DNA of 64,000 nucleotides from Pantoea sp. (GCF_028283705.1 NZ_JAPWKD010000011.1:372001-436000); one strand, 5' to 3'; counted from the first letter of the stretch, positions 1 through 8,899 are shown. The notes: generated by a model not told the origin, from the letters alone. Translations and numbers: made by a program.

Positions 1-592
1 CAGCGGTGCCGTGCGGCTGCACTGGGGCACCAATGAAATGTCCGCCATGTTTATCCTGCTGGCCATTGTGGTGGGGCTGATTGGCCGCATGTCCGGGACG
101 GATATTGCCAATACTTTCCTTTCCGGCTGTTCTGGCCTGGTGAAAGGTGGCTTTATTGTCGGCCTGGCGGGCGCAGTGTCGCTGGTGCTGCAACAGGGGC
201 ATGTGCTCGACCCTATTGTTGGCTTCCTCACCGACCTGCTGGCACCGGTGCCGCAAAAGCTCGCGGCAATTGGCATGTTTATCAGCGCAGCGTTGATTCA
301 CTTTGGCATCTCATCCGGCTCTGGCGAATCGGCGGTGCTGATCCCAATCTTTTCTCCGCTGGGCGATAACCTGGGCCTGACACGTCAGGTCACGGTGCAA
401 ACCGTGTTGCTGGGTGAAGGCATTGTGAACTGCATCAGCCCCACCTCCGGCGTACTGATGGCAGTGCTGGCGACCGCCGGTATTCCTTTCGGTAAATGGC
501 TGCGTTTTATCGCGCCGCTGATCGCCGTGTGGTTCAGTATCTGCGTGGTGATGCTGTTGATCGGCGTGTCGATTAAGTGGGGGCCTTTCTAA
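1..592 (+). CDS. YfcC-like C4-dicarboxylate/amino-acid carrier, C-terminal part
   Basis: Open from the left edge (first full codon at base 2), so the 5' part lies outside the window. About 196 residues remain, nearly all hydrophobic, with at least four membrane segments and the loop HFGISSGSGESA followed by NCISPTSG, as in the C4-dicarboxylate anaerobic carrier / YfcC family (about 500 residues in E. coli). By family it is an inner-membrane permease for small organic or amino acids; the substrate cannot be told. The stop is followed 31 bases later by a strong rho-independent terminator, so it ends a transcription unit. Family call good, function uncertain. Confidence 0.75.
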   Translation, partial: SGAVRLHWGTNEMSAMFILLAIVVGLIGRMSGTDIANTFLSGCSGLVKGGFIVGLAGAVSLVLQQGHVLDPIVGFLTDLLAPVPQKLAAIGMFISAALIHFGISSGSGESAVLIPIFSPLGDNLGLTRQVTVQTVLLGEGIVNCISPTSGVLMAVLATAGIPFGKWLRFIAPLIAVWFSICVVMLLIGVSIKWGPF

Positions 593-623
593 GCCCGAAA
601 CGACGTAAACGCAACCTCCTGAC

Positions 624-653
624 ACGGCGCGATTTTTCGCGCCGTTTTCTTTT
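624..653 (+). terminator. Rho-independent terminator after the YfcC-like gene
   Basis: A perfect 9-bp stem (ACGGCGCGA at 624-632, TCGCGCCGT at 637-645) with a TTTT loop is followed by a T-rich tail. The core resembles the GCGCGATTTATCGCGC palindromes found elsewhere in the window. Confidence 0.85.
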
Positions 654-787
654 GAGCAAAATTTCCCCTGGGTATCTGTGAGCGATCGCAACATTTTGAT
701 GTTGCGCTTTTGTTATTTCCGCTTAATATTACGAATGAAAGTTAATTCAGATTCATTCGAAACAAACCGAACCGACCAGGAGTTGCT

Positions 788-2050
788 ATGAACACCTCTT
801 TTACCTCAGTGACCCTACCTGACGATCACAAAGCAAAAATACGGCTGCTGAAACAACAGCTGAGAGCGCAAATTGGCGACGTTGAAGGCTTATTCCTTCA
901 GGTGAAAGCCAAAATCACCCAGGCCATTGCCGAAGCAAAGGAAGATGAAGCACAGCGGGGAACAGCCTGGCCGGTGGTGAGCTGGCGTGATATCGCGGAA
1001 AAAAATATCTCTCAGGAGCAAATCGACTTTATAAAGCGTCGCGGCTGCGTGGTGGTGAAGCAAAACTTCGCTCGTGACGAAGCCCTGGCCTGGGATAAGG
1101 CGATGCTGGATTACCTCGAACTGAATGATTTTGACAACATCTATCGTGGCCCCGGCGATACCTTTTTCGGCAGTCTGGAAGCCTCGCGACCAGAAATTTA
1201 TCCCATCTACTGGTCCAAATCGCAGATGGAAGCTCGCCAGAGCGAAGGGATCTCCCTGACGCAGTCCTTCCTGAATCGGTTATGGAAATTTAATAGCGGT
1301 GGTGTGACCTGGTTCGATCCTGACGTCAGCATTATCTATCCCGACCGTATCCGTCGCCGCCTGCCGGGTACCACCTCGAAAGGGCTGGGCGCGCATACTG
1401 ATTCCGGTGCACTGGAACGCTGGTTGTTGCCCGCTTATCAGCAGGTATTCCGCAACATCTTCAATAACCAGTTTGCTGACTACGACCCCTGGGATGCCGC
1501 GCACCGTACCGAAGTGGATGAATATGATGTCGCCAATACCACTAAATGTTCGGCTTTCCGCACATTCCAGGGCTGGACCGCGCTTTCAGATATGGAAGCG
1601 GGCCAGGGCTTGCTGCATGTGGTGCCGGTGCCTGAAGCCATGGCTTATGTGCTGTTGCGCCCGTTACTCAGTGATGTGCCGGAAGATGAACTCTGTGGTG
1701 TGGCACCCGGCAAAGTACTGCCGATTTCGCAGCAATGGCACCCGGATCTGATCGCTGGTTTATCTTCCATTCCGCCGTTGCAGGCAGGTGACTCGGTGTG
1801 GTGGCATTGCGATGTGATCCATTCCGTCGCTCCCGTTGAATCACAACAGGGCTGGGGCAATGTGATGTATATTCCCGCAGCCCCGTTATGTGACAAAAAT
1901 CTGCGTTACGCGGAAAAAGTCGCCAATGCGCTGGATTTCGGCATCTCTCCCCCCGACTTCCCGCGTGAAGATTATGAGCGTGACTGGCAGGATCGCTTCA
2001 CCACTGCGGATCTGAATGCCATTGGCAAACGTAGCCTGGGGCTTGCCTGA
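788..2050 (+). CDS. DUF1479 / YbiU-like putative 2-oxoglutarate-Fe(II) oxygenase
   Basis: A 420-residue protein with an AGGAG ribosome site ending 6 bases before the ATG. It matches the DUF1479 family (E. coli YbiU, about 420 residues), related to cupin-fold non-haem iron oxygenases. A plausible iron triad is visible: His203 and Asp205 in GLGAHTDSG, and a distal His in the segment WWHCDVIHSVAPVE near residue 345. The N-terminal 60 residues are probably helical. The natural substrate of the family is not established to my knowledge. It stands alone, ahead of a DeoR regulator in the same direction that may control it. Family assignment is firm; catalytic role is inferred from the HxD...H pattern. 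Confidence 0.8.
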   Translation: MNTSFTSVTLPDDHKAKIRLLKQQLRAQIGDVEGLFLQVKAKITQAIAEAKEDEAQRGTAWPVVSWRDIAEKNISQEQIDFIKRRGCVVVKQNFARDEALAWDKAMLDYLELNDFDNIYRGPGDTFFGSLEASRPEIYPIYWSKSQMEARQSEGISLTQSFLNRLWKFNSGGVTWFDPDVSIIYPDRIRRRLPGTTSKGLGAHTDSGALERWLLPAYQQVFRNIFNNQFADYDPWDAAHRTEVDEYDVANTTKCSAFRTFQGWTALSDMEAGQGLLHVVPVPEAMAYVLLRPLLSDVPEDELCGVAPGKVLPISQQWHPDLIAGLSSIPPLQAGDSVWWHCDVIHSVAPVESQQGWGNVMYIPAAPLCDKNLRYAEKVANALDFGISPPDFPREDYERDWQDRFTTADLNAIGKRSLGLA

Positions 2051-2058
2051 TGAAATCT

Positions 2059-2087
2059 GCCCGGTGGTCCATCGTTCGCCACCGGGC
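2059..2087 (+). repeat. Inverted repeat between the DUF1479 gene and the DeoR regulator
   Basis: Perfect 9-bp arms, GCCCGGTGG (2059-2067) and CCACCGGGC (2079-2087), 8 bases after the stop. There is no clear T tract, so it is more likely an mRNA-stabilising or weak termination hairpin than a full terminator. Confidence 0.5.
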
Positions 2088-2144
2088 GCACTGCTTTCTG
2101 CTAGACTGGCGAGGTTTACCCTAACCGTGCCACCTAAAAACTCT

Positions 2145-2897
2145 ATGAATACCCGACACGAACAGATCATCCAGCTGGTGAACGAGCGCGGCAGCGTGAG
2201 CGTGAGCGAGCTTTCGCAGTTGACCGGCGTTTCCGAAGTGACCATCCGCCAGGACCTCAACGCACTGGAGCGCGAAAATTTCCTGCGCCGCGTGCATGGC
2301 TCAGCCGTGGCCCCCGACAGCGATGATGTCGGTTCGCGCATGCGTACCCGCTATAAAATCAAGCAGGCGATTGCCGAACACGCTGCGTCGCTGGTTAATG
2401 ATGGCGAAGCCATTTTCATTGAGGGCGGCAGCACCAACGCGTTGCTGGCGCGTTGCCTTGCCAGCCGCAAAGATCTGACCATCATCACCGTGAGCCACTA
2501 CATCGCCCAACTGCTGCGGGATTCGCAGTGTGAAGTGATTATACTCGGGGGCCAGTACCAGAAAAGCAGTGAATCGATGGTGGGATCGCTGACCCGCTTC
2601 TGCCTGCAACATATCAATTTCCATAAAGCCTTTCTCGGCGTCGATGGCTGGCACCCGGATACCGGTTTTACCGGTCGGGATATGATGCGATGCGATGTGA
2701 TCAATGCGGTAATGGCCAAACAGACTTACACCATCGCCGTGACCGACTCCTCCAAATTTGGCGTGATCCACCCCTATCCCAGCGCACCGGAACACCCGTT
2801 TGATGCCGTGATTACCGATGACGGCATTCCCGCCACCGCACGCGAGCAACTGACGGAAACCGGGGTGCGGTTAGAGCTGGTCGCCCAGCCTAAGTAA
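2145..2897 (+). CDS. DeoR-family transcriptional regulator, YciT-like
   Basis: The 250-residue protein begins at the ATG of MNTRHEQII; a longer in-frame reading from 2016 overlaps the preceding gene and adds non-conserved sequence, so it is not used. An N-terminal winged helix (residues about 5-55, with SELSQLTGVSEVTIRQDLNA) is followed by the sugar-phosphate-sensing DeoR C-terminal domain (FIEGGSTN near residue 90, ITVSHYIA near 110, AVTDSSKFG near 195). Overall it resembles E. coli YciT, a regulator linked to osmotic stress. Effector and targets are unknown; the upstream oxygenase or the downstream flavoenzyme are candidates. Confidence 0.85.
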   Translation: MNTRHEQIIQLVNERGSVSVSELSQLTGVSEVTIRQDLNALERENFLRRVHGSAVAPDSDDVGSRMRTRYKIKQAIAEHAASLVNDGEAIFIEGGSTNALLARCLASRKDLTIITVSHYIAQLLRDSQCEVIILGGQYQKSSESMVGSLTRFCLQHINFHKAFLGVDGWHPDTGFTGRDMMRCDVINAVMAKQTYTIAVTDSSKFGVIHPYPSAPEHPFDAVITDDGIPATAREQLTETGVRLELVAQPK

Positions 2898-2980
2898 CGT
2901 TATAACGCACAAATTGATCGTTGCCCGTTACGCTGATAAGCGCATGATGTCTTCCTTTGGCATGAAACCAGGATAAACCC

Positions 2981-4078
2981 ATGAGCAAATTGTTTAGCCC
3001 AATCAAACTGGGTGCGCTTCAGTTAGATAACCGCATCGTGATTGCCCCGATGTGCCAGTATTCGGCACAACAGGGATGCGCCACGGCATGGCACCGTATC
3101 CATTTAGGCCAGCTGGCATTCTCCGGCGCAGGGTTGTTGATCATCGAAGCTACGGCGGTAGAACCGGAAGGCCGTATTTCGCCCCAGGATCTCGGCCTGT
3201 GGGATGACACCACGGAGCACGCCCTGCAAACCGTGGTTAACGATATTCGCCAGTATGCTGATATTCGTCTCGGTATTCAGCTGGGCCATGCCGGACGCAA
3301 AGCGTCTACCTTCGCCCCATGGCAAGGCGGCACACAGATTCCGCTGGAGCAGCAAGGCTGGCAGACCGTTGCGCCTTCTGCTATCCCGATGCATGAAGGT
3401 GAGCGCCCACCCACCGCGCTGACCCATGCAGACCTCGAACGTATCAAACTCGCTTTTGTTGCCAGCGCACAACGCGCGGTGCGTATTGGTTTTGAATTGA
3501 TCGAGCTGCATGCCGCCCATGGCTATCTGCTGCATCAGTTCCTGTCACCGCTTGCCAACCAGCGTGATGATGAGTATGGCGGCAGCCTGGAAAACCGTAT
3601 GCGCTTCCCGCTTGAAGTGTTAGCAGCGGTACGCGCTGCCGTGCCGGAGCATGTCGCGGTGGGCGTGCGAATTTCCGCGACTGACTGGGTTGAAGGCGGC
3701 TGGGATGTGGTGCAGTCTGCTGAGTTCTGTCAGAAAATCGAAGCGCTGGGCTCAGCCTATGTTCATGTCTCCAGCGGTGGCCTTTCTGCACAGCAGAAAA
3801 TCACCGTATCAGCCGGTTATCAGGTGCCCTTCGCCCGTGAGCTGCGCAAAATCACCCGCATGCCGGTCATCGCGGTGGGGCTGATTACCGAAGCGCGCAT
3901 GGCCGAAGACCTGTTGCAGGAAGGCGATGCCGATTTGGTGGCGCTGGCACGAGGTATCCTCTACGACCCACGCTGGCCCTGGCATGCCGCAGCCGAACTG
4001 GGAGCCAGTGTCCATGTGCCGCCACAGTATCTGCGCTCTGAACCGCACGGAGTGAAGGGAAGTATTAAGGCCCGTTAA
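2981..4078 (+). CDS. Old yellow enzyme family NADPH dehydrogenase (NamA/YqjM-type)
   Basis: A 365-residue single-domain flavin TIM barrel of the OYE family: PMCQYSA near the N-terminus, QLGHAGRKAS (FMN contact), ELHAAHGYLLHQFLSP with the substrate-binding His pair, NQRDDEYGGSLENR and the C-terminal GDADLVALARGIL phosphate-binding strand. By family it is an FMN enzyme reducing activated C=C bonds of enals, enones, nitro compounds or quinones with NADPH; the CQYS motif and length fit the YqjM/XenA subgroup. The stop overlaps the end of the opposing MocR gene by 14 bases. The physiological substrate is not evident; detoxification is the usual guess. Confidence 0.88.
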   Translation: MSKLFSPIKLGALQLDNRIVIAPMCQYSAQQGCATAWHRIHLGQLAFSGAGLLIIEATAVEPEGRISPQDLGLWDDTTEHALQTVVNDIRQYADIRLGIQLGHAGRKASTFAPWQGGTQIPLEQQGWQTVAPSAIPMHEGERPPTALTHADLERIKLAFVASAQRAVRIGFELIELHAAHGYLLHQFLSPLANQRDDEYGGSLENRMRFPLEVLAAVRAAVPEHVAVGVRISATDWVEGGWDVVQSAEFCQKIEALGSAYVHVSSGGLSAQQKITVSAGYQVPFARELRKITRMPVIAVGLITEARMAEDLLQEGDADLVALARGILYDPRWPWHAAAELGASVHVPPQYLRSEPHGVKGSIKAR

Positions 4079-5489
4079 CGTTCCTGCGCCCATACGTAGC
4101 GGTGCGATTTATCGCACCGCTACTCATGACTTTCTTCAGAACGGTATAAATGCGTTCGTCATTTGACTGCGACACATTAAAGCGCAAAAACCGATCGCAA
4201 GTGCCGGACTGGCTAAAGGTGTTGCCAGGGGCCAGTACCACCCCCTGAGACAAACAGGCGCGCGAGACGTCCGCAGCATTCATCCCTTCCGGCAGTTCAC
4301 ACCAGAGAAATAACCCGCTTTGCGGCACCAGCCACGGCCGGATGCCCAGCTGCCCGAGCCGTGAGATGACCTCTGCCCGATTATCCGCCAGACGCTGCTT
4401 AATTGCCTCGATATGCCGTCGATAGCCACTGTCCTTCAAAATATTCAACAGCACATCGGCCGCCAGCTGGCCGCTGCTAAAGCCAGTGGCGATTTTAAGA
4501 TCGGTGAGTTTATCCACCCACGCGGGTTTAGCCGCGATAAAGCCGCAGCGAACCGAGGCGGAAACCGTTTTGGAGAAACTGCCGATCAGCATGACCCGCG
4601 ACAGGCCATCGAGCGCGGCCAGACGCGGTGCCGTGCTGCTTTCCAGATCAGCGAAAATATCGTCCTCGACAATCACCAGATCCGAATCTTCGGCCATTTT
4701 CAGTAGCCGATGTGCCGTCGTCGGGGAGAGCGTGGCACCGGTCGGGTTGTGGATGCCGGAGTTGGTGATGTACAGACGCGGAGCGTGCAGTGTCAGTGCC
4801 TGCTGGAACGCATCGAGGTCCGGCCCCTGTGCCGTCCAGGGCACGCCAATCACGTTAACCCGCTGCGCTCTGAGCAGCGCATGAAAATTGAAATAACAGG
4901 GATCATCCACCAGCACGCTATCGCCCGGTTCGAGGAAAAAGCGGCAGATCAGATCGATGGCATGGGTGCCGGAATCCGTCAGCAACAGTTGCTCAGGCTT
5001 CACCGACATGCCATAACCCGCCAGGCGTCGGGTCAGCAGTTGTCGCAATTGCGGGTTGCCTGCGGGTGTGGCGTAATCGGCCAGCAAGGCGCTTTCGCTA
5101 CGCGCCGCTTTGCGTAACGCGCGGCGAATTCCCTCTTCGTACATCCAGTCGGGTGGCAGCCAGCCACAGCCGGGTTTCAGCATGTCCGACGTCGCTTCAA
5201 GTGCCTGCCGGGTAATCCACAACGGATCGATGTCGCGCTCCACCTGCGGCCCGAGCTGCGCAAGATCCAGCGGCGCTATCGGCCCGGAAACAAAGAAGCC
5301 AGCCCCCGGACGCGAGACAATGATATTTTCCGCTTCCAACCGATCATATGCCTCCACCACAGTGGAAACGGACACGCCTGCCGACTGCGCTCTGGCACGC
5401 ACCGAAGGCAAGCGACTGCCCGGCGTCAGCGCCCTGGACGCGATCTGCTGACGAATATCATCCATCAATTGTTCGATGCGGGTTGCCAT
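4065..5489 (-). CDS. MocR/PdxR-type regulator (GntR winged helix fused to aminotransferase domain)
   Basis: A 474-residue chimera typical of MocR regulators: GntR-type winged helix at residues 1-70 (PGSRLPSVRARAQSAGVS) joined to a fold-type I aminotransferase-like domain with the PLP lysine in LIGSFSKTVSASVRCGF. It probably senses PLP or an amino compound and controls the divergent EamA exporter at 5607; a near-perfect operator palindrome sits between them. Oddity: its last 20 or so codons run through a palindromic hairpin (4096-4123) and 14 bases past the end of the convergent OYE gene, so the C-terminus may have been extended by that repeat. Confidence 0.88.
   Translation of the reverse strand: MATRIEQLMDDIRQQIASRALTPGSRLPSVRARAQSAGVSVSTVVEAYDRLEAENIIVSRPGAGFFVSGPIAPLDLAQLGPQVERDIDPLWITRQALEATSDMLKPGCGWLPPDWMYEEGIRRALRKAARSESALLADYATPAGNPQLRQLLTRRLAGYGMSVKPEQLLLTDSGTHAIDLICRFFLEPGDSVLVDDPCYFNFHALLRAQRVNVIGVPWTAQGPDLDAFQQALTLHAPRLYITNSGIHNPTGATLSPTTAHRLLKMAEDSDLVIVEDDIFADLESSTAPRLAALDGLSRVMLIGSFSKTVSASVRCGFIAAKPAWVDKLTDLKIATGFSSGQLAADVLLNILKDSGYRRHIEAIKQRLADNRAEVISRLGQLGIRPWLVPQSGLFLWCELPEGMNAADVSRACLSQGVVLAPGNTFSQSGTCDRFLRFNVSQSNDERIYTVLKKVMSSGAINRTATYGRRNVNGP
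4096..4123. repeat. 28-bp palindrome of the GTAGCGGYGCGAT family inside the 3' end of the MocR gene
   Basis: Perfect 12-bp arms (GTAGCGGTGCGA / TCGCACCGCTAC) around TTTA, 18 bases after the stop of the plus-strand OYE gene. It probably acts as its terminator or 3' stabiliser while also coding for the C-terminus of the opposing gene. Related copies lie at 624, 6483, 20578 and 50859. Confidence 0.7.
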
Positions 5490-5500
5490 ATCGCCTCCTG

Positions 5501-5544
5501 CTGTACTGCCCTGATGACCAGTACAGTTCTTTGAAATCGTACTG
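5501..5544. promoter_or_regulatory. Candidate MocR operator
   Basis: Perfect 8-bp inverted repeat CTGTACTG (5501-5508) and CAGTACAG (5519-5526), then a third half-site GTACTG at 5539-5544, in the 117-bp gap between the divergent MocR regulator and EamA transporter. MocR proteins commonly bind repeated half-sites in such gaps; assignment to this protein is inference. Confidence 0.6.
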
Positions 5545-5606
5545 GATTGTATCTGGTCTGACCGTCGTTGTCAGTGGTTTACTGCGCAACATTCAGTAAG
5601 GAGACG

Positions 5607-6473
5607 ATGATGAAAATTGTATTAAATGGCTGGGTCAGTGGTTTTATTGGTGTGATGATTTTTGCCGGTTCGCTGCCCGCCACCCGTGCCGCCATCACCG
5701 GTTTTAACCCGCTGTTTCTCACCTGCGCGCGTGCCACCATTGCCGCCCTGCTGGGGAGCTTATTATTACTGGCGCTGCGCCAGAGATGCCCTGCCCGTGG
5801 CGATATTCCGGCACTGGCGATTACCGCACTGGGCGTCGTTGTGGGCTTTCCACTGCTCACCGGCCTGGCTGTGCAGCATATTTCATCAGCGCGTTCGATT
5901 GTGTTCCTTGGCTTGCTGCCGATGTCCACGGCAATTTTTGCGGTGCTGCGCGGTGGTGAACGGCCCCGCCCGCTGTTCTGGTTATTTTCACTGACCGGCG
6001 GAGCCATCATCGCCGGTTATGTGCTGAGCGGCACGGCGAGCACCATGATGACGGGTGATAGCCTGATGATCGGGGCCATCATCTTATGCGGGCTGGGATA
6101 TGCTGAAGGGGCAAAACTCTCGCGGCGTCTCGGTGGCTGGCAGGTCATCAGCTGGGCGCTGATTCTTTCCGTTCCGGTTATGTTACCGATCACCGTTTTC
6201 ACTCGTCCGGTAACCTTTGCCAACATTGCGATGTCTGCCTGGCTGGGGTTCGCCTACGTCTCAATCTTCAGCATGTTGATCGGCTTTATCTTCTGGTATC
6301 ACGGGTTGGCAAAGGGAGGCATTGCGGCGGTAGGACAATTGCAGTTGATACAACCGTTTATGGGATTTGCGCTGGCGGCCTTGCTGCTGCACGAATCGGT
6401 CAGCTGGGCCATGCTGATGGTGGCGTCCGCCACCCTTGTATGCGTATTCGGTGCTAAACGCTTTGCGGGTTGA
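5607..6473 (+). CDS. EamA/DMT-family transporter
   Basis: A 288-residue integral membrane protein with about ten hydrophobic segments in two EamA repeats (residues about 5-135 and 145-285). Start at ATG 5607 (a second ATG follows directly at 5610) behind TAAGGAG; the longer open frame from 5568 covers the operator region and is not used. DMT proteins of this kind export amino acids or metabolites or import small solutes. Divergent pairing with a MocR regulator suggests control by PLP or an amino compound. Substrate unknown. Confidence 0.82.
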   Translation: MMKIVLNGWVSGFIGVMIFAGSLPATRAAITGFNPLFLTCARATIAALLGSLLLLALRQRCPARGDIPALAITALGVVVGFPLLTGLAVQHISSARSIVFLGLLPMSTAIFAVLRGGERPRPLFWLFSLTGGAIIAGYVLSGTASTMMTGDSLMIGAIILCGLGYAEGAKLSRRLGGWQVISWALILSVPVMLPITVFTRPVTFANIAMSAWLGFAYVSIFSMLIGFIFWYHGLAKGGIAAVGQLQLIQPFMGFALAALLLHESVSWAMLMVASATLVCVFGAKRFAG

Positions 6474-6482
6474 GACACGTCT

Positions 6483-6510
6483 GTAACGGCGCGATTTATC
6501 GCGCCGTTAC
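6483..6510. terminator. Bidirectional terminator-like palindrome between convergent genes
   Basis: Perfect palindromic hairpin (GTAACGGCGCGA / TCGCGCCGTTAC around TTTA) between the ends of the EamA gene (6473) and the minus-strand binding-protein gene (6524). It belongs to the same palindrome family as the sites at 4096 and 50859. Confidence 0.7.
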
Positions 6511-6523
6511 CAATCCGTGTCGG

Positions 6524-7630
6524 TTATTTATTTTCCGGGTAACTCAGCGTGATCGCATCGTCAGGGAAGGTGGTGAAATCTTTAATAATGGTATGGAAAT
6601 CAGCGACCGGATTGAGATCGCTAAATTGCTGTGGGTAGAGATCTTTCGCCAGAATTTCCATACCGATGATGTTGTACGGATGGTTATAGAAGTGGTGATA
6701 AACCCCGTACACACGGCCCTGTTTCACCGGTTCGATCTGCGACAGACCGGTACGGCTCAGCAGTTTCTGGAAGGTGACACTCACATCTTTGGGATCCACA
6801 CCGTAACCAAACGGCAGCACATTGGTATTCGGACGCTTTGAACCGGTCATGATGTAGACATCCGGCTTCATGGCGATAATTTTTTCCAGTGCGACAAAAC
6901 CAGAGCTACCTGGCAGCAACGCGGAACCGATATTCTTGCCACCCACGGCTTCAACCAGACCACCCCAGCCATTATGACCGTGAGTAAAGCAGCAATTGTC
7001 GCTGTTACCCGCAATCGGCTCGATAAATACCGTGGGTTTCTTGTTAATTTTATCAATCGTCTGCGTCAGCTTTTCCATGTGCTGATGATAGAAATCAGTA
7101 TAGGCTTTGGCCTGCGCTTCGCGGTTCAGCACTTTACCCAGCAGAGTAACAGACGGCGCGGTGTTCTGAGCGGGGTGCAGTTCGTAATCGACGAACACCA
7201 CCGGAATATGCAGGTTGTTAAGCGTATCCAGCACACCCGATTGCTTCAGCGCCGGTTTGGCGCGCAGCTGCGCAATCATTAAATCTGGCTTTTGCGCCAG
7301 TACACTTTCCAGATTGACCTGTCCCTGATCGTTGAACCCCATATCAACGATTTTCGTCGCTTCCGGCCAGCGTCCTTTCAGCATGTCCCAGGTCTGGGTG
7401 TCTTGCTTTTTCGGCAGGTTATTCCAGGCTACCACGCGTTTGAATGGGTCATCACGGTCCAGTAACGCCAGCGTCAGGACATCACGACCATCCTGCAAAA
7501 TAATGTGCTGCGGTTCTTTGTTGATGGTCTGGGTATGACCATCCATATCAGTAATGCTCACTGGATAGGTGGTGGCCGAAGCCGCCGTTGAAGCCAGTAA
7601 CCCCATAGCCAGTAACAAGCGCGTTTTCAT
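6524..7630 (-). CDS. Periplasmic iron/siderophore-type ABC substrate-binding protein
   Basis: Starts at the ATG of MKTRLLLAMGL, giving a classic signal peptide ending near ATTYPVSITD; 368 residues. It has the layout of a TroA/FhuD-type binding protein: N-terminal lobe with HIILQDGRDVLTLAL, the segment VNLESVLAQKPDLMIAQ, a long linking helix and a C-terminal lobe with IIAMKPDVYIMTGSKRP. Such proteins deliver iron-siderophore, haem or cobalamin to an inner-membrane ABC permease. No permease or ATPase lies nearby, so it is an orphan component. A Fur-box-like sequence just upstream supports iron control. The ligand is not determined. Confidence 0.78.
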   Translation of the reverse strand: MKTRLLLAMGLLASTAASATTYPVSITDMDGHTQTINKEPQHIILQDGRDVLTLALLDRDDPFKRVVAWNNLPKKQDTQTWDMLKGRWPEATKIVDMGFNDQGQVNLESVLAQKPDLMIAQLRAKPALKQSGVLDTLNNLHIPVVFVDYELHPAQNTAPSVTLLGKVLNREAQAKAYTDFYHQHMEKLTQTIDKINKKPTVFIEPIAGNSDNCCFTHGHNGWGGLVEAVGGKNIGSALLPGSSGFVALEKIIAMKPDVYIMTGSKRPNTNVLPFGYGVDPKDVSVTFQKLLSRTGLSQIEPVKQGRVYGVYHHFYNHPYNIIGMEILAKDLYPQQFSDLNPVADFHTIIKDFTTFPDDAITLSYPENK

Positions 7631-7652
7631 CGCAAACTCCGTGATAAAAAGA

Positions 7653-7673
7653 ATAGTTATTATTATCAATAAC
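7653..7673 (-). promoter_or_regulatory. Candidate Fur box upstream of the binding-protein gene
   Basis: Read on the minus strand the 21 bases contain GTTATTGATAATAATAACTA, close to the Fur consensus of repeated GATAAT/ATTATC units, 23-43 bases before the start codon. Match judged by eye. Confidence 0.5.
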
Positions 7674-7752
7674 CTTAACACAACTTTAAAACACAAAAAA
7701 TAAACTGTACTTCAATCAGTTGTGTCGGAGTGTGTAGAAAACGCGAAGGAGT

Positions 7753-8505
7753 TCAGGTGAAATCAGACAGTCTTTGCCCGGAAACGATCAGTTCCTGCAA
7801 CAGCATCTGGCGACGCTCCTCAGGGGTATCACGGCTCACCATAAAGCAGATCGCCGCCACCGCTTGTCCGCTACGCGAGCGAATCGGGGCGGCCATACAA
7901 CAGGTGAAACTCTCCGACAGGCCCTCTGTCAGACAATACCCCAGCTGCCCGGCGCGGTGGATGTCAGTCAAAAACGCCTGTTTATCGAGGATTTGTCCAT
8001 TCGCCAACTGATAGTCTTCTTCCGGGATCAGATCGAGAATCGCGCGATCGGACCAGTTACTCAGCAGCAAACGTCCCGTGGCTGTCCAGGTGATGGGCAC
8101 GCGCACACCGATGTCCGATGTGATTTTGAACGGATGCGCATTACTTTCCGACAACACCACGGTGTACTTATCCCCTTCCAGCATACAGAGCTGCACGGTT
8201 TCGCCATGACGCGCGACGATTTCTACCATTAACTGATGAGCACGGCGGATGAGATCGTTATGCGCCATGTAGTCTGCACCGTAGTAGTGCATTTCCCGAC
8301 CAAAGAAAACCGCGCCATCGGCATCCAGTTCCACCAGACCCGCTTCACTCAGCAGGCTGACTAACTCATAAACGCTGGAACGGGGTGCGCCGGTGGCATC
8401 GATCAAATCACGCATCGCCATCGGCTGCCGGGCGATATGCAACTGGCGAAAAATGTCGATAACCCGGTCAACGCCGCGCGCCCGTGATGGCTTTTCATCC
8501 GGCAT
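7753..8505 (-). CDS. IclR-family transcriptional regulator
   Basis: The 250-residue protein starts at ATG 8505 (MPDEKPSRARG), with GAGGAGAA placed correctly; a TTG reading from 8526 is less likely. Residues about 12-75 form the winged helix (MAMRDLIDATGAPRSSVYELVS) and residues 90-250 the IclR effector domain, including VPITWTATGRLLLS and the late segment CCMAAPIRSRSGQAVAAICF. It is divergent from the RidA/ABC/D-serine dehydratase-like operon beginning at 8900 and is its probable local regulator, sensing an amino or keto acid. The 394-bp gap between them is AT-rich and holds the promoters. Confidence 0.87.
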   Translation of the reverse strand: MPDEKPSRARGVDRVIDIFRQLHIARQPMAMRDLIDATGAPRSSVYELVSLLSEAGLVELDADGAVFFGREMHYYGADYMAHNDLIRRAHQLMVEIVARHGETVQLCMLEGDKYTVVLSESNAHPFKITSDIGVRVPITWTATGRLLLSNWSDRAILDLIPEEDYQLANGQILDKQAFLTDIHRAGQLGYCLTEGLSESFTCCMAAPIRSRSGQAVAAICFMVSRDTPEERRQMLLQELIVSGQRLSDFT

Positions 8506-8899
8506 AAGCAAATTCTCCTCAGGCAATAATGCGGTGGCTGAACTGCGCCAAAAAGAAAAGCATCATACACCCAGCGCTGACGTTAACCCATCCCTGTTAA
8601 TTAATATTTTATTTTCTGTCTTTATATTTTCCTGTTCTATTTTGGGGCCTCATTTTAGCGCATGCCGTTTGCTGTATTTTTTAAAACCACGATAAAGGTC
8701 ACATTCCGATTAAGAAAACTTCAGCTTCATTTTTTTATTTTGCGATCGCGACAACATCACAAAAAATTAAATCCACCCACACATATTGCAAAAGCAAAAA
8801 TCCTGTGCAAATCTTGCCCTATCCGATATTACAGATACATGTCTGATATACCGGACAACTCAGTAAGGAGTTGTCCTGATCAAAAAGGAGTAGAGTTGC
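8506..8899. promoter_or_regulatory. Divergent control region of the IclR gene and the D-amino-acid operon
   Basis: No credible gene. The middle (about 8580-8790) is markedly AT-rich. Near the right end, 23 bases before the RidA start, lies a strong hairpin listed separately. Promoters and IclR sites presumably lie here, but no single -35/-10 pair stands out by eye. Confidence 0.5.
8853..8876 (+). promoter_or_regulatory. Hairpin in the leader of the RidA-first operon
   Basis: Perfect 9-bp arms GGACAACTC (8853-8861) and GAGTTGTCC (8868-8876) around AGTAAG, ending 23 bases before the ATG and just upstream of the AAAAAGGAG ribosome site. It could be an IclR-type operator palindrome or a leader RNA hairpin; sequence alone does not decide. 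Confidence 0.5.

Noticed and set aside
4413..5117. Several plus-strand frames across the MocR gene
   Set aside because: Antisense shadows of a strongly supported coding sequence.
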